From Oxyruncus cristatus (Eukaryota; Chordata; Aves; Passeriformes; Cotingidae): a stretch of 64,000 nucleotides of DNA. The stretch is taken from assembly GCA_013399855.1 (NCBI GenBank), contig VXAY01004092.1, positions 186,001 to 250,000 on the forward strand, read 5' to 3'. The notes below the pieces were generated by a model. The model was given only the letters and a program-made list of their open reading frames with translations. It made no database searches and was not told the origin of the DNA. The first letter of the stretch is position 1, and every line of letters begins with the position of its first letter. The translations under genes and the position numbers were made by a program. Of this stretch, positions 1 through 13,918 are shown piece after piece.

Positions 1-1797
1 TTCCAGTCTCGCCAGACATGAGCCCTCTTTGACTCCACTTCCTGAGGTCCACAAAGGTGTTCCAAAGGGGGCCACGGCACAACCCACAATCAGGCTGGTG
101 CCTGGGCCAGCATCTGTGTGATAGTTCTGTTTATTGGGTGCTACTGAAGAGGCTTCAAAGATGCAAGTTCATAAGCTTTGGTGTTTAAACCCAATTTTGC
201 AGAGGCAATGCCAGCAATGACTGAAAGCAGAGCGCACACCAAATCCACCGTGAGCGACTGTTGGAATAGCAGAGAAGGTACACAGTATCATTTAAAAAAA
301 AAAAAAGTATTATAAAAGCTATAAAGTGTAGAACAAACAACAATTTCCATGTTTCTTGTAAAATTGCTGGGAGACAAAATAATGAATGTTCATAAGTAAA
401 AGCAAGTAAGACTCTATTGCAATATCTGCTGGCACAGAACTCACAATTTCATGTTTCCCAGATCAGGAATTAGGCATGCAGTAAGCACCCTTCCTAAAAC
501 AATTTTTATGCAATTCACATGTATGAACATAAAGCAGGAGACAGATGAAATATTTCTCATAAATACTTTCCAGTGGAAAATGTCAAGAAGCCACGGAGCT
601 ATTCTGGTTGGAGAAAATTACTGGTTCTAGATTGGCTATAAATTGGGCATAATTACATTCTTTCCAAAGGTTTACAGAAAGACACAAATTGAATTAGTTA
701 ACAGCTTTTAACCACTGTAACAGAGTCAATAAACTCTTATAAGCTGGAGTTTAATTAACTCATGCAAGAGACTGTAGGACAGAATGGGATTGTTCCTAGA
801 TGCACTGAGCTTGGGATGCAAGTTGCCAGGTATCTGCACTGAACATATTTTTGACAGAATGCAAGCAGAAATTGGATAGTAAGTTAGTAACAAATACATA
901 TATACACATATAACATATATTTATATCATATTCATCTCATCTTTCAAGGCTTCCCCTGGCTGATTATGGGAGCAGGAAGGAATTTATTCATCATTTTGAA
1001 GCATAGGTTGGCTTGTAAGACTGTATACGAAGTCAGGGGGGATATGGTTCCACCAGAGGGTTGACAAATAGCCACAGCTAGAGACAGGACAAAAAAAGTG
1101 TGTGCTCATGTTCTGTGCAGCCATAAACTTTCCTATAGTTGGGGCAGCCTGAAATAACTACTGGCTTTCCAGTTCTCTTTTCTGAACTCGCACAGGATAC
1201 ACCTTCAACAAAATTTACAATGTTTCTCAAAGAAGTTTCTGGCAGGGAAAAGGTGCAAACACACCTGATGTTTCCTGCTAACCTTCTGCACTGCACTCAG
1301 GTTGTGGGTTTTGGTCTGTGCCTCACACTAGTTTTAGGACGCTGGGATGCAAAATGGGTGGGTGGACTGTGGACCAGGTATTCCAAGGACCCTTTCTGCT
1401 GTAAGAGTTCTCACAAATGTGAAGACCTTGACACAGTGACTCAGTAGTTCCTTCAAGGTGTCTGTTCCAACAACCGATAATAATTCAAGTTTATTTAAAA
1501 CCAAAAGAATCTTGATGTCCAGAGTACAGTACTGATATATACCTATAAAAAAATATATATTTAGACACGTACACATGCAGAGATTTGCCTATGTACAAAT
1601 ACATAATTTGGATTTTTCCCAGAGCTTCGAAAACTTGTATGTAAGTATCCCACAGAACTGTGCAGCTATCTTCAGTATTTTTTTAATATGGTAAAAAAAA
1701 AAATCTTTGTTTTCAAAATGCATAAACTGAAAACAGCAATTTTGAAAGGCATCCTTCAAGACCCTTTTCTACCTTTTCCTCTCCCCGGGTTGCTCAC
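1..1797. other. Intronic sequence, CTNNA3 intron following the exon at 1798-1878
   Basis: AT-rich, with short A and TA runs (for example 294-306 and 897-930). Open frames here are short and resemble no known protein. The next expected alpha-catenin exon, beginning LRKA-, was not found, so it probably lies beyond the left edge. Confidence 0.75.
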
Positions 1798-1878
1798 CTG
1801 TCTGCGGAGGTCTCTGGTCTTCTTGCACATACTGTCTATGGCAACATTCAAGGCATTACTTCTCTCTTTCTTGTCAGT
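1798..1878 (-). CDS. CTNNA3: Alpha-catenin exon, best match CTNNA3 (alpha-T-catenin), internal 27-codon exon
   Basis: Read on the minus strand, this is an 81-nt phase-0 exon bounded by TTACAG (acceptor AG at 1879-1880) and CAG|GTGAGC (donor GT at 1796-1797). It encodes 27 residues containing KKERSNALN and the alpha-catenin signature KKTRDLRRQ. From memory of the family, the same 27-codon exon occurs in CTNNA1 and CTNNA2, at the start of the middle (M) domain just before the vinculin-binding helices. The Cys before KKTRD and the Ser-Asn after KKER fit alpha-T better than alpha-E or alpha-N, and LRRTM3 in the neighbouring intron points to CTNNA3. Alpha-catenins link cadherin-bound beta-catenin or plakoglobin to actin at adherens junctions; alpha-T is best known from heart and testis. 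No other CTNNA3 exon was recognised in the window, which fits very long introns. The paralogue assignment is less certain than the family. Confidence 0.93.
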
Positions 1879-2184
1879 CTGTAATAAATGTGACAGAAAA
1901 CACAGAAATGGTTAATTGTGCTTTCTTAGCAAGCATGTTCTTTGTGTCCTCAGTTCATCAGAGCATTTGGTAAATCATATATGTGTACAGATTTTTCAAA
2001 TTTTAATACGCTTCAAGAGCCAATATTCACAGGATGCCAATTTGTGGTGTTAAGCATAATTTGCTGAATGAAAACATATGCTTTAGTAGCAGCGTATAGG
2101 AACCAAATCCAAAACTTTTCAACTTCTGAATTGCTGTAATACTCTTAGTGTAAACCAGGGTTACTTCTGGAACAACATTAATAA

Positions 2185-2212
2185 AATTATTATTATTATT
2201 ATTATTGTTATT
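2185..2212. repeat. (ATT)n microsatellite
   Basis: About eight ATT units, the last ones interrupted by a G. Confidence 0.9.
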
Positions 2213-5200
2213 GATGTCAATCCATTATCACCATATTCGTGTGAAAAATAATGTGATCTCTCTACACACAAGTAACAAATTCTGATGCCCACAAGGCAGT
2301 TTGGTAATGCTTTAGTCTGCAGCATTCATTATTTCACTCCTGTAAAACAGAAGGGGTGAGTTTCAAACTGTCCAAGCTGTTGCAATGAAATGATGTGCTG
2401 TCATTTAACAGCACGTTCATTCTCAGCATCCAGAAGATTGAGCTCTTGAGATATTGGAGAAGTCTTAAAAGAATCAGCTGTACACTTCCTAAACAATCTT
2501 ATTTTTTTTCATTTCTCCCTGTAGGCCAAGTGCTTATATCATTGTTGGCCATTCAAAAAGTGCAGTTAACACTTTTATTGGACTGCCCAGCATTTTTTCT
2601 GTACAATATCCCCATCACAGCTCTGTGTCTGATAGCCAGTTGGAATATTTTTTTCCCTGTTAGTAAAGAAACTACAGGAAAAACCAAAATGCCCGATGAA
2701 GTTTGTTTTCCCAAAGCAAGCAACCATTACTCACTGCCTTTGGACTGCCCTGGTCTGAGGGAAAGAACCATAAACAGTGAAAGTGTCTTTACACAAAGCC
2801 TGAAGTCAGCACACATGACATTTACAGCAGAAAGAACCAGATTCTCATAAATGCTGAAGAAATAGCTATGTATACAGACCACAATATCTGGACTTCAGGT
2901 AGAGTACACCAGGGTGTCCATATTATGAACATGACTATCTTGTTTTGTAAATAATATTAAAATTAATGTAGAATTCACAGTATCTCAGTAGGCATCTAGG
3001 TGTATTTACTTGGTTTATCTACTAGGTAACAAGGCTACAATATTATTACAATATTATCAACAATAAATCATACCTCAGTCAGAGTTATTTCTTTGCTAAA
3101 AAAAAAAAAGAAATAATCTGGGAACAGAGCAATATGCTTAATATCAAAGCAAAGACTAAAGATGATCAGGAAAAAACCTTTACATTAAAACTGAAAGCGC
3201 AATGTAACAAAATGAATGCCTTGAAATTATTAGTCTGAATGGAACAATTACTTTAAAAATTGAGCTTATATATATATGTATATTCAGGGGGACTTAGAAA
3301 ATCATAGGATAATTTCTATTTCTGGAATTGCTTACAGTCTTTGCACGGAACAGACGATCAAAAATAAGTCTTGGAGAAAGGTCTGAACTTCACCTTTAAA
3401 CCTTCAAGGAATCCCTAAAGGCAGATACTCACTTTTTGTATCAGGGTAATGCAATCGGTTCTCATATCACAGCTCGCACAGGAACCAAAGCAAATAATGA
3501 TTCCTCTACTGTGTTTTGTAAGTTATTGTCAAACTTGGCAACAAAACTGATCCCTTCGAAACTACCAGGTAAACAGGGCCAGTAAAAGCACTGTGGATAC
3601 AACTCGGCTTATGCCTGTGCATTTTCAGACCACAAAGATGCAGCGGCACATCCTTTGAAAGCTTTATAGTTAGAGCCAATTTTCTACCAAGACAGAATCA
3701 CAGAATCAATGCAAAATTTAGTTTTTAGTTCTCTAGTAATGAGTAACTTCAAAGGTGGCAGCTAATGATATAACTGGCTCTAAGCAAACCTAAACCTAAA
3801 CCACTCAGGCAACGAGTGGCGTATATTGAACAGTAAACAAGGGAAAAAAAATACTTTATGTGCAAATTCTTAACATTCTCAATGTCTAGAAAGCAAATCT
3901 AACTTCAACCGAAGTTGTTCTTCAGCTAGTGTTTCCCCCAAGAGCTAAATAAGCTGTAAAATGCAGCTGCAGGCTGTAGAATGTGGACATTTCCAGAATG
4001 CAGGTAAACCTCATAACTGCAGACTCTCATCTCTTCTTCAAAGAAAGTTAAAGAGCAAAAAACCCACGCTACTGTTTGCATAAATCCTGCTTATAAAGAC
4101 TTTAGAATTTCTAAACTGTGTACAGTCTTTTCAAGTCAGAGGGACACCTGACTGCAAAGTCTCCTGTGGGAACACTCCTAAACATCAATGGCCTCACGCT
4201 GTGTTCTCCAGTCACCCATTGGCCCCACGTACCTTTAGATGCTGAATTACTCCTTCAAGTTTTTATTCCTCTGCAGACTTTCACCTCACATCTGTACAGA
4301 CAGTTACAGTTCAAGATCCACACTAGCTGATTACACTTTTTAATGACTGAAAAAGACCAGATTTAGTATTTTAAGTGTCTATTAAAATGACGGCATAGTG
4401 GAACGGAAGGTGATCCACCACTGTTGGAGTGATGGAGCTCACAGGCCTGTATTTGCATCAACATTTTTCCTATGACTGCTGTACTTCAAAACAAACAAGC
4501 CTATCCTAAAATAGTTCCTTCTTGTACAGGGTGACTGAATTAGGAAAAGGGGCAGGAAAATTAAGCCCATGATTCTGGGCCTGGATTTTGAAAATCAGGC
4601 AGTTGAGCTCTCTCCTTTCAGTTTTCCTGCATTCACCTGTTGTTTTTTTCTGTTAAATATATGTAATAGCAGTGATATGGCTCCCTTGTAAAGACTCTAA
4701 AAGCAATATCCAGCACCTATTTCAATGCATTTTTAACATCTGAAACATTTTACAAGCACTAAGTCCCACTGTTATTAATACTCCACTAAGTGAAAGTATT
4801 TTTAATTAACACTGGATAGCCTGAAGATAAATGCTGGGTATTGCCAACCATAATACAGGCCTACCTATTTCACACACTGGCAAAGAACATTATTGAACGA
4901 CTCAAAAACCACATGTGCAGAAAACCTTTCCTGCTGGATTTTCATTTAAAACAATCCATATCTAAGGGCAGGTTCTCAACTGAAACACAGGACTATCTCC
5001 CCACTGTTTTTAATGGAGTTAATTTATATCATGATTTGGGCAGTACTACTTAAATGATCATATGATTTCTTCTAGTACTGAGGCCAACAGACATGAGCTA
5101 AATTTATAAACACTCATATAAAAATGGATATATAAGAGGATACAATCAGCCATAAGTATTAAAACAGCAAATACTATCAGTATTCATTAAATCATTCAGT

Positions 5201-5441
5201 GAACACTCCCACTTTAGCCATAATCCAGAATGCAGTACAACACAGAACTGAAGTACTCTCATTAGCAGGGCTAAACCAAACAAGTGAAACGGAGCCAGTT
5301 TATTTGGGTATGTACTGGTGATAAAGTATTCACAAGGATTTACTTAAACCTTGCACTCCTTAGAAAAATCACTTTTGCATCCGCTCTGAAGGTCCTGAGC
5401 CTCTACTCGATATATTTATAGTCCCTCAAAATACTCATATT

Positions 5442-5535
5442 TAAAAACAAAAACAAACAAAGAAAACACAAAAAAGCAAACAAAAAAAAAACAAACAAAA
5501 AAACCCAAAACAAAAACAAAAAGCAAAACACAAAC
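5442..5535. repeat. A/C-rich low-complexity tract
   Basis: Irregular run of AAAC, AAAAC and CAAA units, almost without T and G. It resembles the tracts at 8637 and 25697. Confidence 0.85.
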
Positions 5536-6586
5536 TTTTAAAAGTAAATTGTAACAGGCCTTCACGAAGCACCCTGGATATTTTGGACGTACACACCTGA
5601 AGTAGATATTGGGATTTCAAATATAAAATAACAATTTTTCAGAACTATTCATAGATGTTCAAAACCACATCTGTAGTCTCTAGCCTTTCCATGTTGTGAG
5701 GTAAAAAGGAGCACTTCCACAATGAGAACAGATACCTCCTGAATTCCGTATTCTGGAACAGCTGGAGTCTTCGCTATAAACTTAAAAAGCTACTTTACTT
5801 TCCTCCTAAAGAATTCCTTCAAATATCTGTATGGCAACACCACGATGAGGAGGTATTTTCCCACTATTTATGCAGAGCCTCAAGGCACAACAGCTGAACT
5901 GGGATCCAGATCCCACACAACACAAGTGGTCAGGGCCCATCTAGGTCTCCTAGACAGGAAAAGTGATATTGGAGCAGGGAATGCAAAACCTGGAGCTTGA
6001 GCCTCACTCAGAATTTTTAAGAACTCTCTCCCTCAGCCAAGTGGTCTGCAAAGGAATAAGTATCTGCAGGTGCTGGGCAGTGCAGGGTGATCAACAGACC
6101 ACGCCAATATAAGGCCAGATATATCACACCCATCTGTGTGTGCCATCGACTACACAAACACGAAGCAATGAAAAATCTACCCTGACAAGCACCCTGACCT
6201 TTCTTTCCTTAAACACCACTATAAAGTGTTATTTGCAAACACATAAAAGAGTGTCTTTCCTGATGTTTGAGGGCATTGAGACGGAACTTCATCTTGCCTT
6301 CCTGGATTTATGCATTAATCTAAAAAAGTGTAAGTTGAAATGAAGCATTTGTACCTCACTGGAATGTTTAAAATTGCATATACATTTTTAAAAACAAATA
6401 CATAACTTTGAGCCATATTGTACTCAAAGACTCTCCTGAAAATAGATTTCCATACTTAAAGTCCTATGACCCCGAAACATGCTTTGTTTCACGGGATGTG
6501 TCTGTTCCCAAATACTCATTGTACAATCCCGGGAGGAATGAATAGAATAAAGAAATCCCATCTGCTGCCATGACTTTCTTTGTTTA

Positions 6587-6850
6587 TCACAGAATCACAG
6601 AATGATTCGGTTTGGAAGGGACTTAAAAGATCATCTCATTCCACCTCCTGCCATGGGCAGGGACACCTTCCACTAGCCCAGGTTGCTCCAAGCCCTGTCC
6701 AACCTGGCCTTGGACACTTCCAGGGATGGGGCAGCCACAGCTGCTCTGGGCAACCTGTGCCAGGGCCTCCCCACCCTCACAGGGAACAATTTCTTCCCAA
6801 TATCCCATCTAAATCTGCCCTCTGTCAATTGTCTCCAGCAGCTGTACCAT
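6587..6850 (-). mobile_element. CR1 LINE 3' fragment, decayed
   Basis: The plus strand opens with two copies of the complement of ATTCTGTG, the 3' octamer end of avian CR1, at 6587-6603. On the minus strand, peptide pieces such as GRFRWDIGKKLF, HRLPRAAVAAPSLEV and KARLD match the C-terminus of CR1 reverse transcriptase ORF2, followed by a short 3' UTR. Frame breaks show it is dead. The copy is severely 5'-truncated, as is usual for CR1. The 3' part is close to that at 42838-43022, so the two probably belong to related subfamilies. Confidence 0.92.
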
Positions 6851-8636
6851 GACTCTGTGCTAAACCTATTTTGATTTAGTTCCATGCATCCCATGGCAAT
6901 TTTACTTTTAAAAAGACCAGCAGTTTTATCAAAATCCATTCTCTATGGAAATATTGTTCCAAAAAAAGTCAAGCTAAAAGGTAAACACCAATCAATACTG
7001 CAATAAGTTAATAAATATCAGAGCTCTAATTAAATGACTGATCATTTGGGGCTATATGTAGACTGACAGTAATCCTATACTCAGCAATTATAGGGTTCTG
7101 TACACTGTACCTTAATTAAAAATTTAAAAAAAACTTAAGACATTCAAGCAAAGTCAGAGCCCCTATAGAGATACCAAGCATTTTACGTCTGTTGTTACAA
7201 TTTAGCATTTAATGTTTGGGGTTTTTATATGGAGCTTAAAAGTGGTTCTTCTTTTGAGTTATAAAGTCATTGTGAATTCTAAACAAAACCATACCATGAA
7301 AAAAAAAATTGTATGAAAAGCAGTGACACAATTTATTTTGCATGTTGAAACAATGTTGTCATTACGTGGGAAATTCCCATACCTGAATTTGCTGTGCAAA
7401 GACAAAAATAATTTTTTTTTTCATGCCCAGCTCACAGAAACCCTGAGCTTTCAAATCCTTATTCACAAAGTAAAGACCCCTGCAAGCACCTCCATCAAAA
7501 AAACCCAACTTTATAAGCCTTTATAAGGGAAGATCCAGTTCAATCCTGTTGCAATCTTCCTTTATATTAAAACATATGAACTAGTAGAGAAGGGTCAAGA
7601 GGTTTGTCACCTTGATTACAGTTGGTTTCCTTCTGCCAAAATTAGTTAACACAGTGCTGCAGACATCAGTAACTAAAACTAATATCACTTCTTACATTTT
7701 TTACTGGGAGGAGACAAAGGATTTGTCAGCCTGAAGGTCACACGGAGTGAAAAAACATCCAAGATTAGTGTTTGGCTACAAAACACCTGCAAGAAGGTCC
7801 AAGCCTGGGGCAGAACCTCTCTGTATTTCCTTGGACCAATTTGGATGTCACTGGGCCCTAGGAATATTTGCCCCTTAAATGCAGAATTAATGTAAAATAC
7901 AATTTTACCCTTCAAATTTCCAGCTTGCTCCTCCAAGTGCAATGTCCAAGTAAAAAACAAGATCCCTTGTTAAAGGTCACATGTCTAGCTCAATAAACCA
8001 AAACAATGATCTTCTCCAAACCTGTAGATCTCAACAGACAATCTGTGCCAGTTTTGAACAAAAAAGGAAGCCACTTATTTACAGTTCTAGTTTTCAAGTC
8101 TGTCCCAGGCTTTCAAACAAACTTTTTTCAAGATCCCTTTATTCTGCATCCCGGAATTGGATTGGAATAACTTTCTGAGTGCAGATAACCTCATGGAAAC
8201 CTGGAACTACTTAGATGCGGGAACAATTATGCACACGAGATTCACAGCAGTGACACCCTACTAACTTCTGCCTGAGAAATCTCTTAAATGAACATTTTAG
8301 AAGTTATTCAAGGAATCCTCTGACAAGTCAGCAAAGGCAGAACTTGACATTTTAAAAGACAAAAATCCTTTTGAAAAGGCAAAAGCACCCAGGCCTTTTC
8401 ATACAGCATTTCAAAGCCTATATTTACTGTGTGTCAAAAGCCTGAAGTGGGAAATTAATTTATGAGTATAGTTATTACCTTTTTTTTAATAGAGGAAACA
8501 CAAAGAATGAATAACCCACCAGTGCTTTAAGTTGAAAATCACTGTATTCGCAGTGACACAGATGCCTTACTCTAATAACCTACCCTAGTGCACTTTCTTA
8601 CAGACACCTGACTCACGAAAACATTTAAGTATATTT

Positions 8637-8746
8637 ACAAAAAAAACCCAAAAAAAACCAAACAAACAACCAAAAAAAACAAAAAACAAAACAAAAACAC
8701 AAACAAACAAACAAAAAAACAAAACAAAAAACCAAACAAAACAAAC
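8637..8746. repeat. A/C-rich low-complexity tract
   Basis: About 110 nt of AAAC, AAAAAC and CCAAA units ending in a G-rich stretch at 8747-8757. On the minus strand it makes an artefactual Phe/Val/Cys-rich frame. Confidence 0.9.
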
Positions 8747-11236
8747 GGGGGGGAGGGCAGGAAACCAAACCCTACAAGGGCACAGAAAACCATATGCAAA
8801 CTGAGCAAACGGGGATTCTTTCATGTGGAACTGTTTCTCATCTGTTTCTCATTATATACAGGGTTGTTGTGTTTTTTTTCCTCAACAGCTTCAACATGAG
8901 ATTGTCAGTTTTCTCCTTTTCCAGCCATCATGGAATACTCCCCCTGAATCTAAGGCAGTGAGATGTGAAGTACCTCATAAGAAATTAATTACCTCAACCT
9001 CTGTAGGTATCAGCTGGAGTACCAAGGGCTCTCCTCACGGTGAGAATTGCCCTTTCCCAATAAATATGCATGAAAAGCCTCAAATTTAAAGCCTCCCAGT
9101 GTAACCCTCTTTTAGCATTCAGCTGCATATAGTTTTAATGCTGCACAACAAATTTAAATCTAAATAAGCATGCATAAAACAGCCTAGAAAACCCAGAAAC
9201 AAAGATTTAGAATGCATAACCCTTTAATTATTTTTAAAAAAAAACAACAAAAAAACCTGACATTTTCAGACCCTAATTCACCCTAAAATCTCAGAAAGAA
9301 CTATGCTGCTGGAATATGCATAATATTGCACATTTTAATCCACTCTCCAAAACACTGGTGTCAATGAACCGAAGCTGGGGAGGGGGGCCAGGCTGCCTCA
9401 AAGGACAGAGCTGGATCCCTGGGATATCAAATTCTCTTGGAAGTGACTGTGATCCGGCCGAAGGATGAAAGGAGGAGCCCCTGCCTTTTTCCATTTTTAT
9501 TGTTTCTTTCTGATACCTAAGACAAATACCTCATTATATCAGGTTTCTTCCTACTTTTTTCACATAGGGAATATCAGAAAAATGCAGCATGATTCCAAGT
9601 TGATCCTCAAAAACACCCATATTTTCTAGTAGTTTTTTAGGAGGAAAGTGTCCCAGGAAGCGAATGTGTCACAACTGGCCTGTTGCAAAGCAAATACAAC
9701 CATCACTTGCTACTTTTAGTGCAAAACCCAAAAGCCATGGGTGTTTCTTACTCAAACTATGACAGTCTTGACAGAGAAACCTTCAAGGCCAGTGATACTT
9801 TATTTTGGTTTGTATTTACACTTTAAGCCTGTTGGAGGAATCAGTGGGGAGTAAAAAAAGATGTTAGGTTTCTTTTAATCAGAAGTTACTGTCATCGAGA
9901 GATGATGCAGGAAGGACAGATAAACGTGACTGCAAATACAGCAGCATCCAGACTGCAAGAAGCAGACTTGAGGTTAATCTGCTTTTTACTAAGAGGCAAT
10001 TTTCTAAGCTCCTAGTACAGAAGTTCTTAATTGAATATCCATCTACCTTTTGCCAAAGCGTTCTGGCACTTTTACAGCGGGGAAAATAGAAAATTAGTTG
10101 GAGAGAATCTCATCCTACAACAGCGGCATGAGACTTTCCTGTGATGAACTATCATATAAATTGCTGGGAGATTATACGCTGCTATGAGAGGGAGGAAGGG
10201 GACGGAGGCAGAAGAAAATTCAAAGTAAAATATAGTGGAGTTGCTGAGACAGTCTCTCTCATCCAGACGGTTTAAAAGTCTTAGCTGCCCTCTAAATCAA
10301 AAAGTTATGTTCTTAAACAGCAGTCATAAACAGGAAAAAAAGTGCCCAGCACTAAGCTGCTCGACTTCTGCCACACCCAGGGACTGACTGAGTCACTACG
10401 GGTTCCAAAGGGGAATTTCTCCAGCACAGCAAAGGCACAGCCTGCATTCTTCAAGAAAACAAAACCAATTTTACTGTGGTTTTCGATGTGCTATTTTAAT
10501 GCACAGTGCACTGTATACACAGATTCCAACAGACTTAAGAGGAGAGTAACATTTAAATCAAACCGCATGTATCAATTATTTTAAAAATGTATAAAGTTAT
10601 TATAAATATATTTCTAAAAAAAAAGAGCTCTCAAGTCCTCGTAGCCACTCCATACCACACAATAACATCACACTTTCTCCTTATTTTCCCACTACATCCA
10701 GGAGCAGCATGAAGAGGTAAGGAAGGTAGAACAGGAAAATTAAGAAGGGGATCTCTTTTTTCCTTTATGAAGTTTGCTACGTTTACAGACATTATTCTGA
10801 GAAAATCTCTATGGTCTCTTACAGAACAGACATGCTATGACACTTCTTTTACCAGAAAGCCAAGCATGCTTTTGTACCACACTGGATTGGTAATGAAGAT
10901 TGATTTCCCTTATTCCCCTGGCCTGAGATTTCAGCTATGCCTACATCAGTAAAGGCATTTGCACTTGTAATTATTCTAAAATCATGTTTATTTGCACTCA
11001 CACATAACTCATATTCTGTAACATATCTGTGGAATGATTGGAAGGAAGGTGTTTTGAGACAAACCCGTGACAGAACTTAGGCTACAGACAGAAACCTTAT
11101 GAAAATAGCTACTTAGACTCTCAGCTCTAAACCAGCCCAAGGTTGGCCACTTCAAATAACATACATGGATTTGGCTCAGTTCAAAACTGTACTTTTAAAG
11201 AAAAGTCAAATGCTGAAACCCTAAACAGACAAAAAA

Positions 11237-11311
11237 TGTAATTCCATTTAATTACGTATTAATTGTATTAGTTAATCCCTTTATAATCCAGAGTAATTAA
11301 TTTAATTTAAC
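11237..11311. promoter_or_regulatory. Cluster of TAAT/ATTA cores, possible enhancer
   Basis: About twelve TAAT or ATTA tetranucleotides fall in about 75 nt, including TAATTA twice. TAAT is the core bound by many homeodomain factors. The region is AT-rich, which raises the chance rate, and no conservation data are available, so this is only a candidate. Confidence 0.2.
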
Positions 11312-13897
11312 ACCACACTGTGATGTAACGTGGGAATCCAGGAGGCTGGGAGTCACTTAAGCATGGGCAGTGAATGAAAATCTAGCTTTTAGGGAGAGGA
11401 CTAAGGTAAATCTCAAATTTACAACTACTTCAGCTAAACCCTCACCAGCATCCTGTATGCATAATGAGGCCAGACTGTATGAAATCCCCTCTTGTCCATA
11501 CAGAGGACTACAAGGTAAGAGGCAGCAACACAAGACTTCTTGGGGGATTGTCAGAGCAAATAATAGTTGATGCCACCACTTCACCCGGTGAATTCAGTCA
11601 CTCTTAATAGCAACGCAATTAAATGGCTCCCAGGTGTTATTCCTAGGAGCTCATGACTAAATGTTTCCAATATTCAAATGTTATTTAAAAACAAAAAAAG
11701 ACCACCGTTGTTAACTGGAGAAGATCTCTTGTACTTCAGATAGATTCTGTTAGCACTTCAGGAGGAACGAACAGGAAAGAGACTGATAAAAGAGCACCGG
11801 AATGATCCTTTTACACTGACAACTGCCAGAAAAGAGACCATTGCATAGCCATTTATTTACCAGATTGATTTGGACAGTGAGAAATCAGTGCATTACTTGG
11901 GCTGTTGGATCATACTCCCAGCACAAGCTCAAAGATCCTGGGTTTCTGTGCTACAAGAGTGAAAAAAAAAACCCAAACCCAATTTGTTAAAAGCAGCAGC
12001 TAACAAACAGAACAAGGGAGGCTGTATGGGATGGCATGCGGGGCAGACAACTGAAAATTACAGTCTCCTACAGGGCAGGGATCTGCAGAATCCTGCAGGA
12101 GATCCAGGAAGTCTGCTATTCAGGGCATATTCCTCTGCAGTTCTGTGCAGAAATTCTCTGCTGCATCTTTGTTTTCACGCAGAAATCGACAAATACCCCT
12201 GTGGAAAATTCAAGCTCAGAATGCAACATTTTTGATATTCTAACAAAGTAATCGTGCTTCGTGTTGGAAGTTCCTTTTCTGCGGGGCTTTTACCTTAAAC
12301 ATTGTAGAGAATTTTTGTCTACATTTCCAAGTTTCACGTTTCATTTTTAATTATTTACATCTCTAATTGGCCAAAGAATTGATGCATTACAAATTTACCT
12401 ATATTTGCCTACAGTTGTCATCAGCTCCATGGAAGAAAACAGCAAAAACGGAAAGGAAAAGTATCTAACCAGAACAGAATCAGTAGAAAAGGAACTAAGA
12501 ATTATGTCGAGTAAAGCAAAAATATTATAGAACTCAAAGACCTTTTTCCTTCACTATCAATGAAACAAATGAAACCCTTGACTGAAATCTGATGAGTAAC
12601 CTGTTCTTGCTATAAATGCGTGCTGCTGAATTACAGGTGAAGTTTAAACAATGTTAAAAATACACGAACTCAGAAGATCGAAAGCAAAAAGCCAAGTAGG
12701 ATGGATAGATAAGCGTCCTTAACTAATTGTAAACATCCTTCACAAGCTGCAATGCTGACTATGTGTCTGTGCATTTCATGACACACAGAGAGATGTGTTA
12801 TTCAAACACATGGCAATAATCGCACATACATATGCAAATATAAATACAGATAAATGTGCCAGACTGTGTCTGGTTTACTTTAGAAACCCTCTTCGGACTG
12901 AAAGACCTGCCAATACTGCAGGATTATCTGAGGGAAGGCTGAAAAGAGCAAGCGCACAAAGCTCTCAGTTCACCGTACTTGAGGGCCATGTTTAAGCACA
13001 GCAAGTCAAAGAAAAGCAAATTTTATGTTAATTTGGGAAATAAATACTCAGAGAGCCTTGGAAAATACTGCTAATAGGTGCCATGGAAAGAGAGTTTAGC
13101 ATAAAGTAAAACTGTGAGATTCTGAGAATGAAGACAATGTGATACTTATTATTTATCTTACTTCAGATTTCCATGAATAAAAATATTTGCTATCATACTA
13201 TGAACAGTATGGCATAATGTAAGATCTTGTGTAATCCTTCCCACTCCAATCTCGTGTCACCAAAAGATATCCTGACATCCCTATTCCAAAGTCACAAAAA
13301 AAAAGAAAAAACCTATATCTGGTATTGAGGGAAAAATGAGGAATCAGTTCAGATATCAACTGTTTATAAAAGTATAAAACATATTAAAAGACTCAGTGCT
13401 GAAAGTGTAGCTTCCATTTGGCATCACCTTTTGTATGTAAACAAGCGTACTTCAAAATGCACTTGTTCTATCAAATACGCTTCAGGGTGCTGCCCTTCCA
13501 GACTGTGACGAGCACTGCCCAAACAAGAAACATTTCTGGGGATCTCCTTTCCTAAACTGCTAAAATTTTCACCCTGAAAGTGAAAATTTAAAAGTCTCTT
13601 TTTGAGGGGTATTCTAGGGGGCCATACGTTCATTTTTAGCTAGAGTATGTCTTTTAGACAAAATACCTCTGCAGTCACATAACAATATTACATATGAAAA
13701 GCAAGTAAAAATGATAATTGAACAAAACCCCATTAATGGGATCCAAGAAAATGCAAGAGCCGATTGTACATGAAAAGGCTCCATGCCAGCCTGTGCTGAC
13801 AGCATAAGAGAAAATGGATGCTGTAGTAAACCATATTCCACGAAGCACAAGGTGTCTGCAGAGAATGTTAATAAGAGCAAAATGAAAATCATTTAAT

Positions 13898-13918
13898 AAA
13901 AAAAAAAAAAAAAAAAAA
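13898..13918. repeat. Poly-A run, 21 nt
   Basis: Uninterrupted A run. No retrocopy is recognisable upstream. Confidence 0.9.

Larger units (their letters stand above)
1879..6586. other. Intronic sequence, start of the large CTNNA3 intron
   Basis: No exon, RNA gene or identifiable transposon was recognised apart from the simple repeats listed separately. A 151-codon plus-strand frame at 2395-2850 looks like a chance frame. The block 6140-6343 is also open but unremarkable. Confidence 0.7.

Noticed and set aside
2395..2850. 151-codon open frame, plus strand
   Set aside because: No domain or family resemblance and no flanking splice logic. One frame of this size is expected by chance in this much sequence.
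3695..3710. Two copies of an octamer like the CR1 end (ACAGAATC)
   Set aside because: The following sequence shows no CR1 3' UTR, so probably coincidence.
8585..8824. 79-codon minus-strand frame rich in Phe, Val and Cys
   Set aside because: Direct product of the A/C simple repeat.
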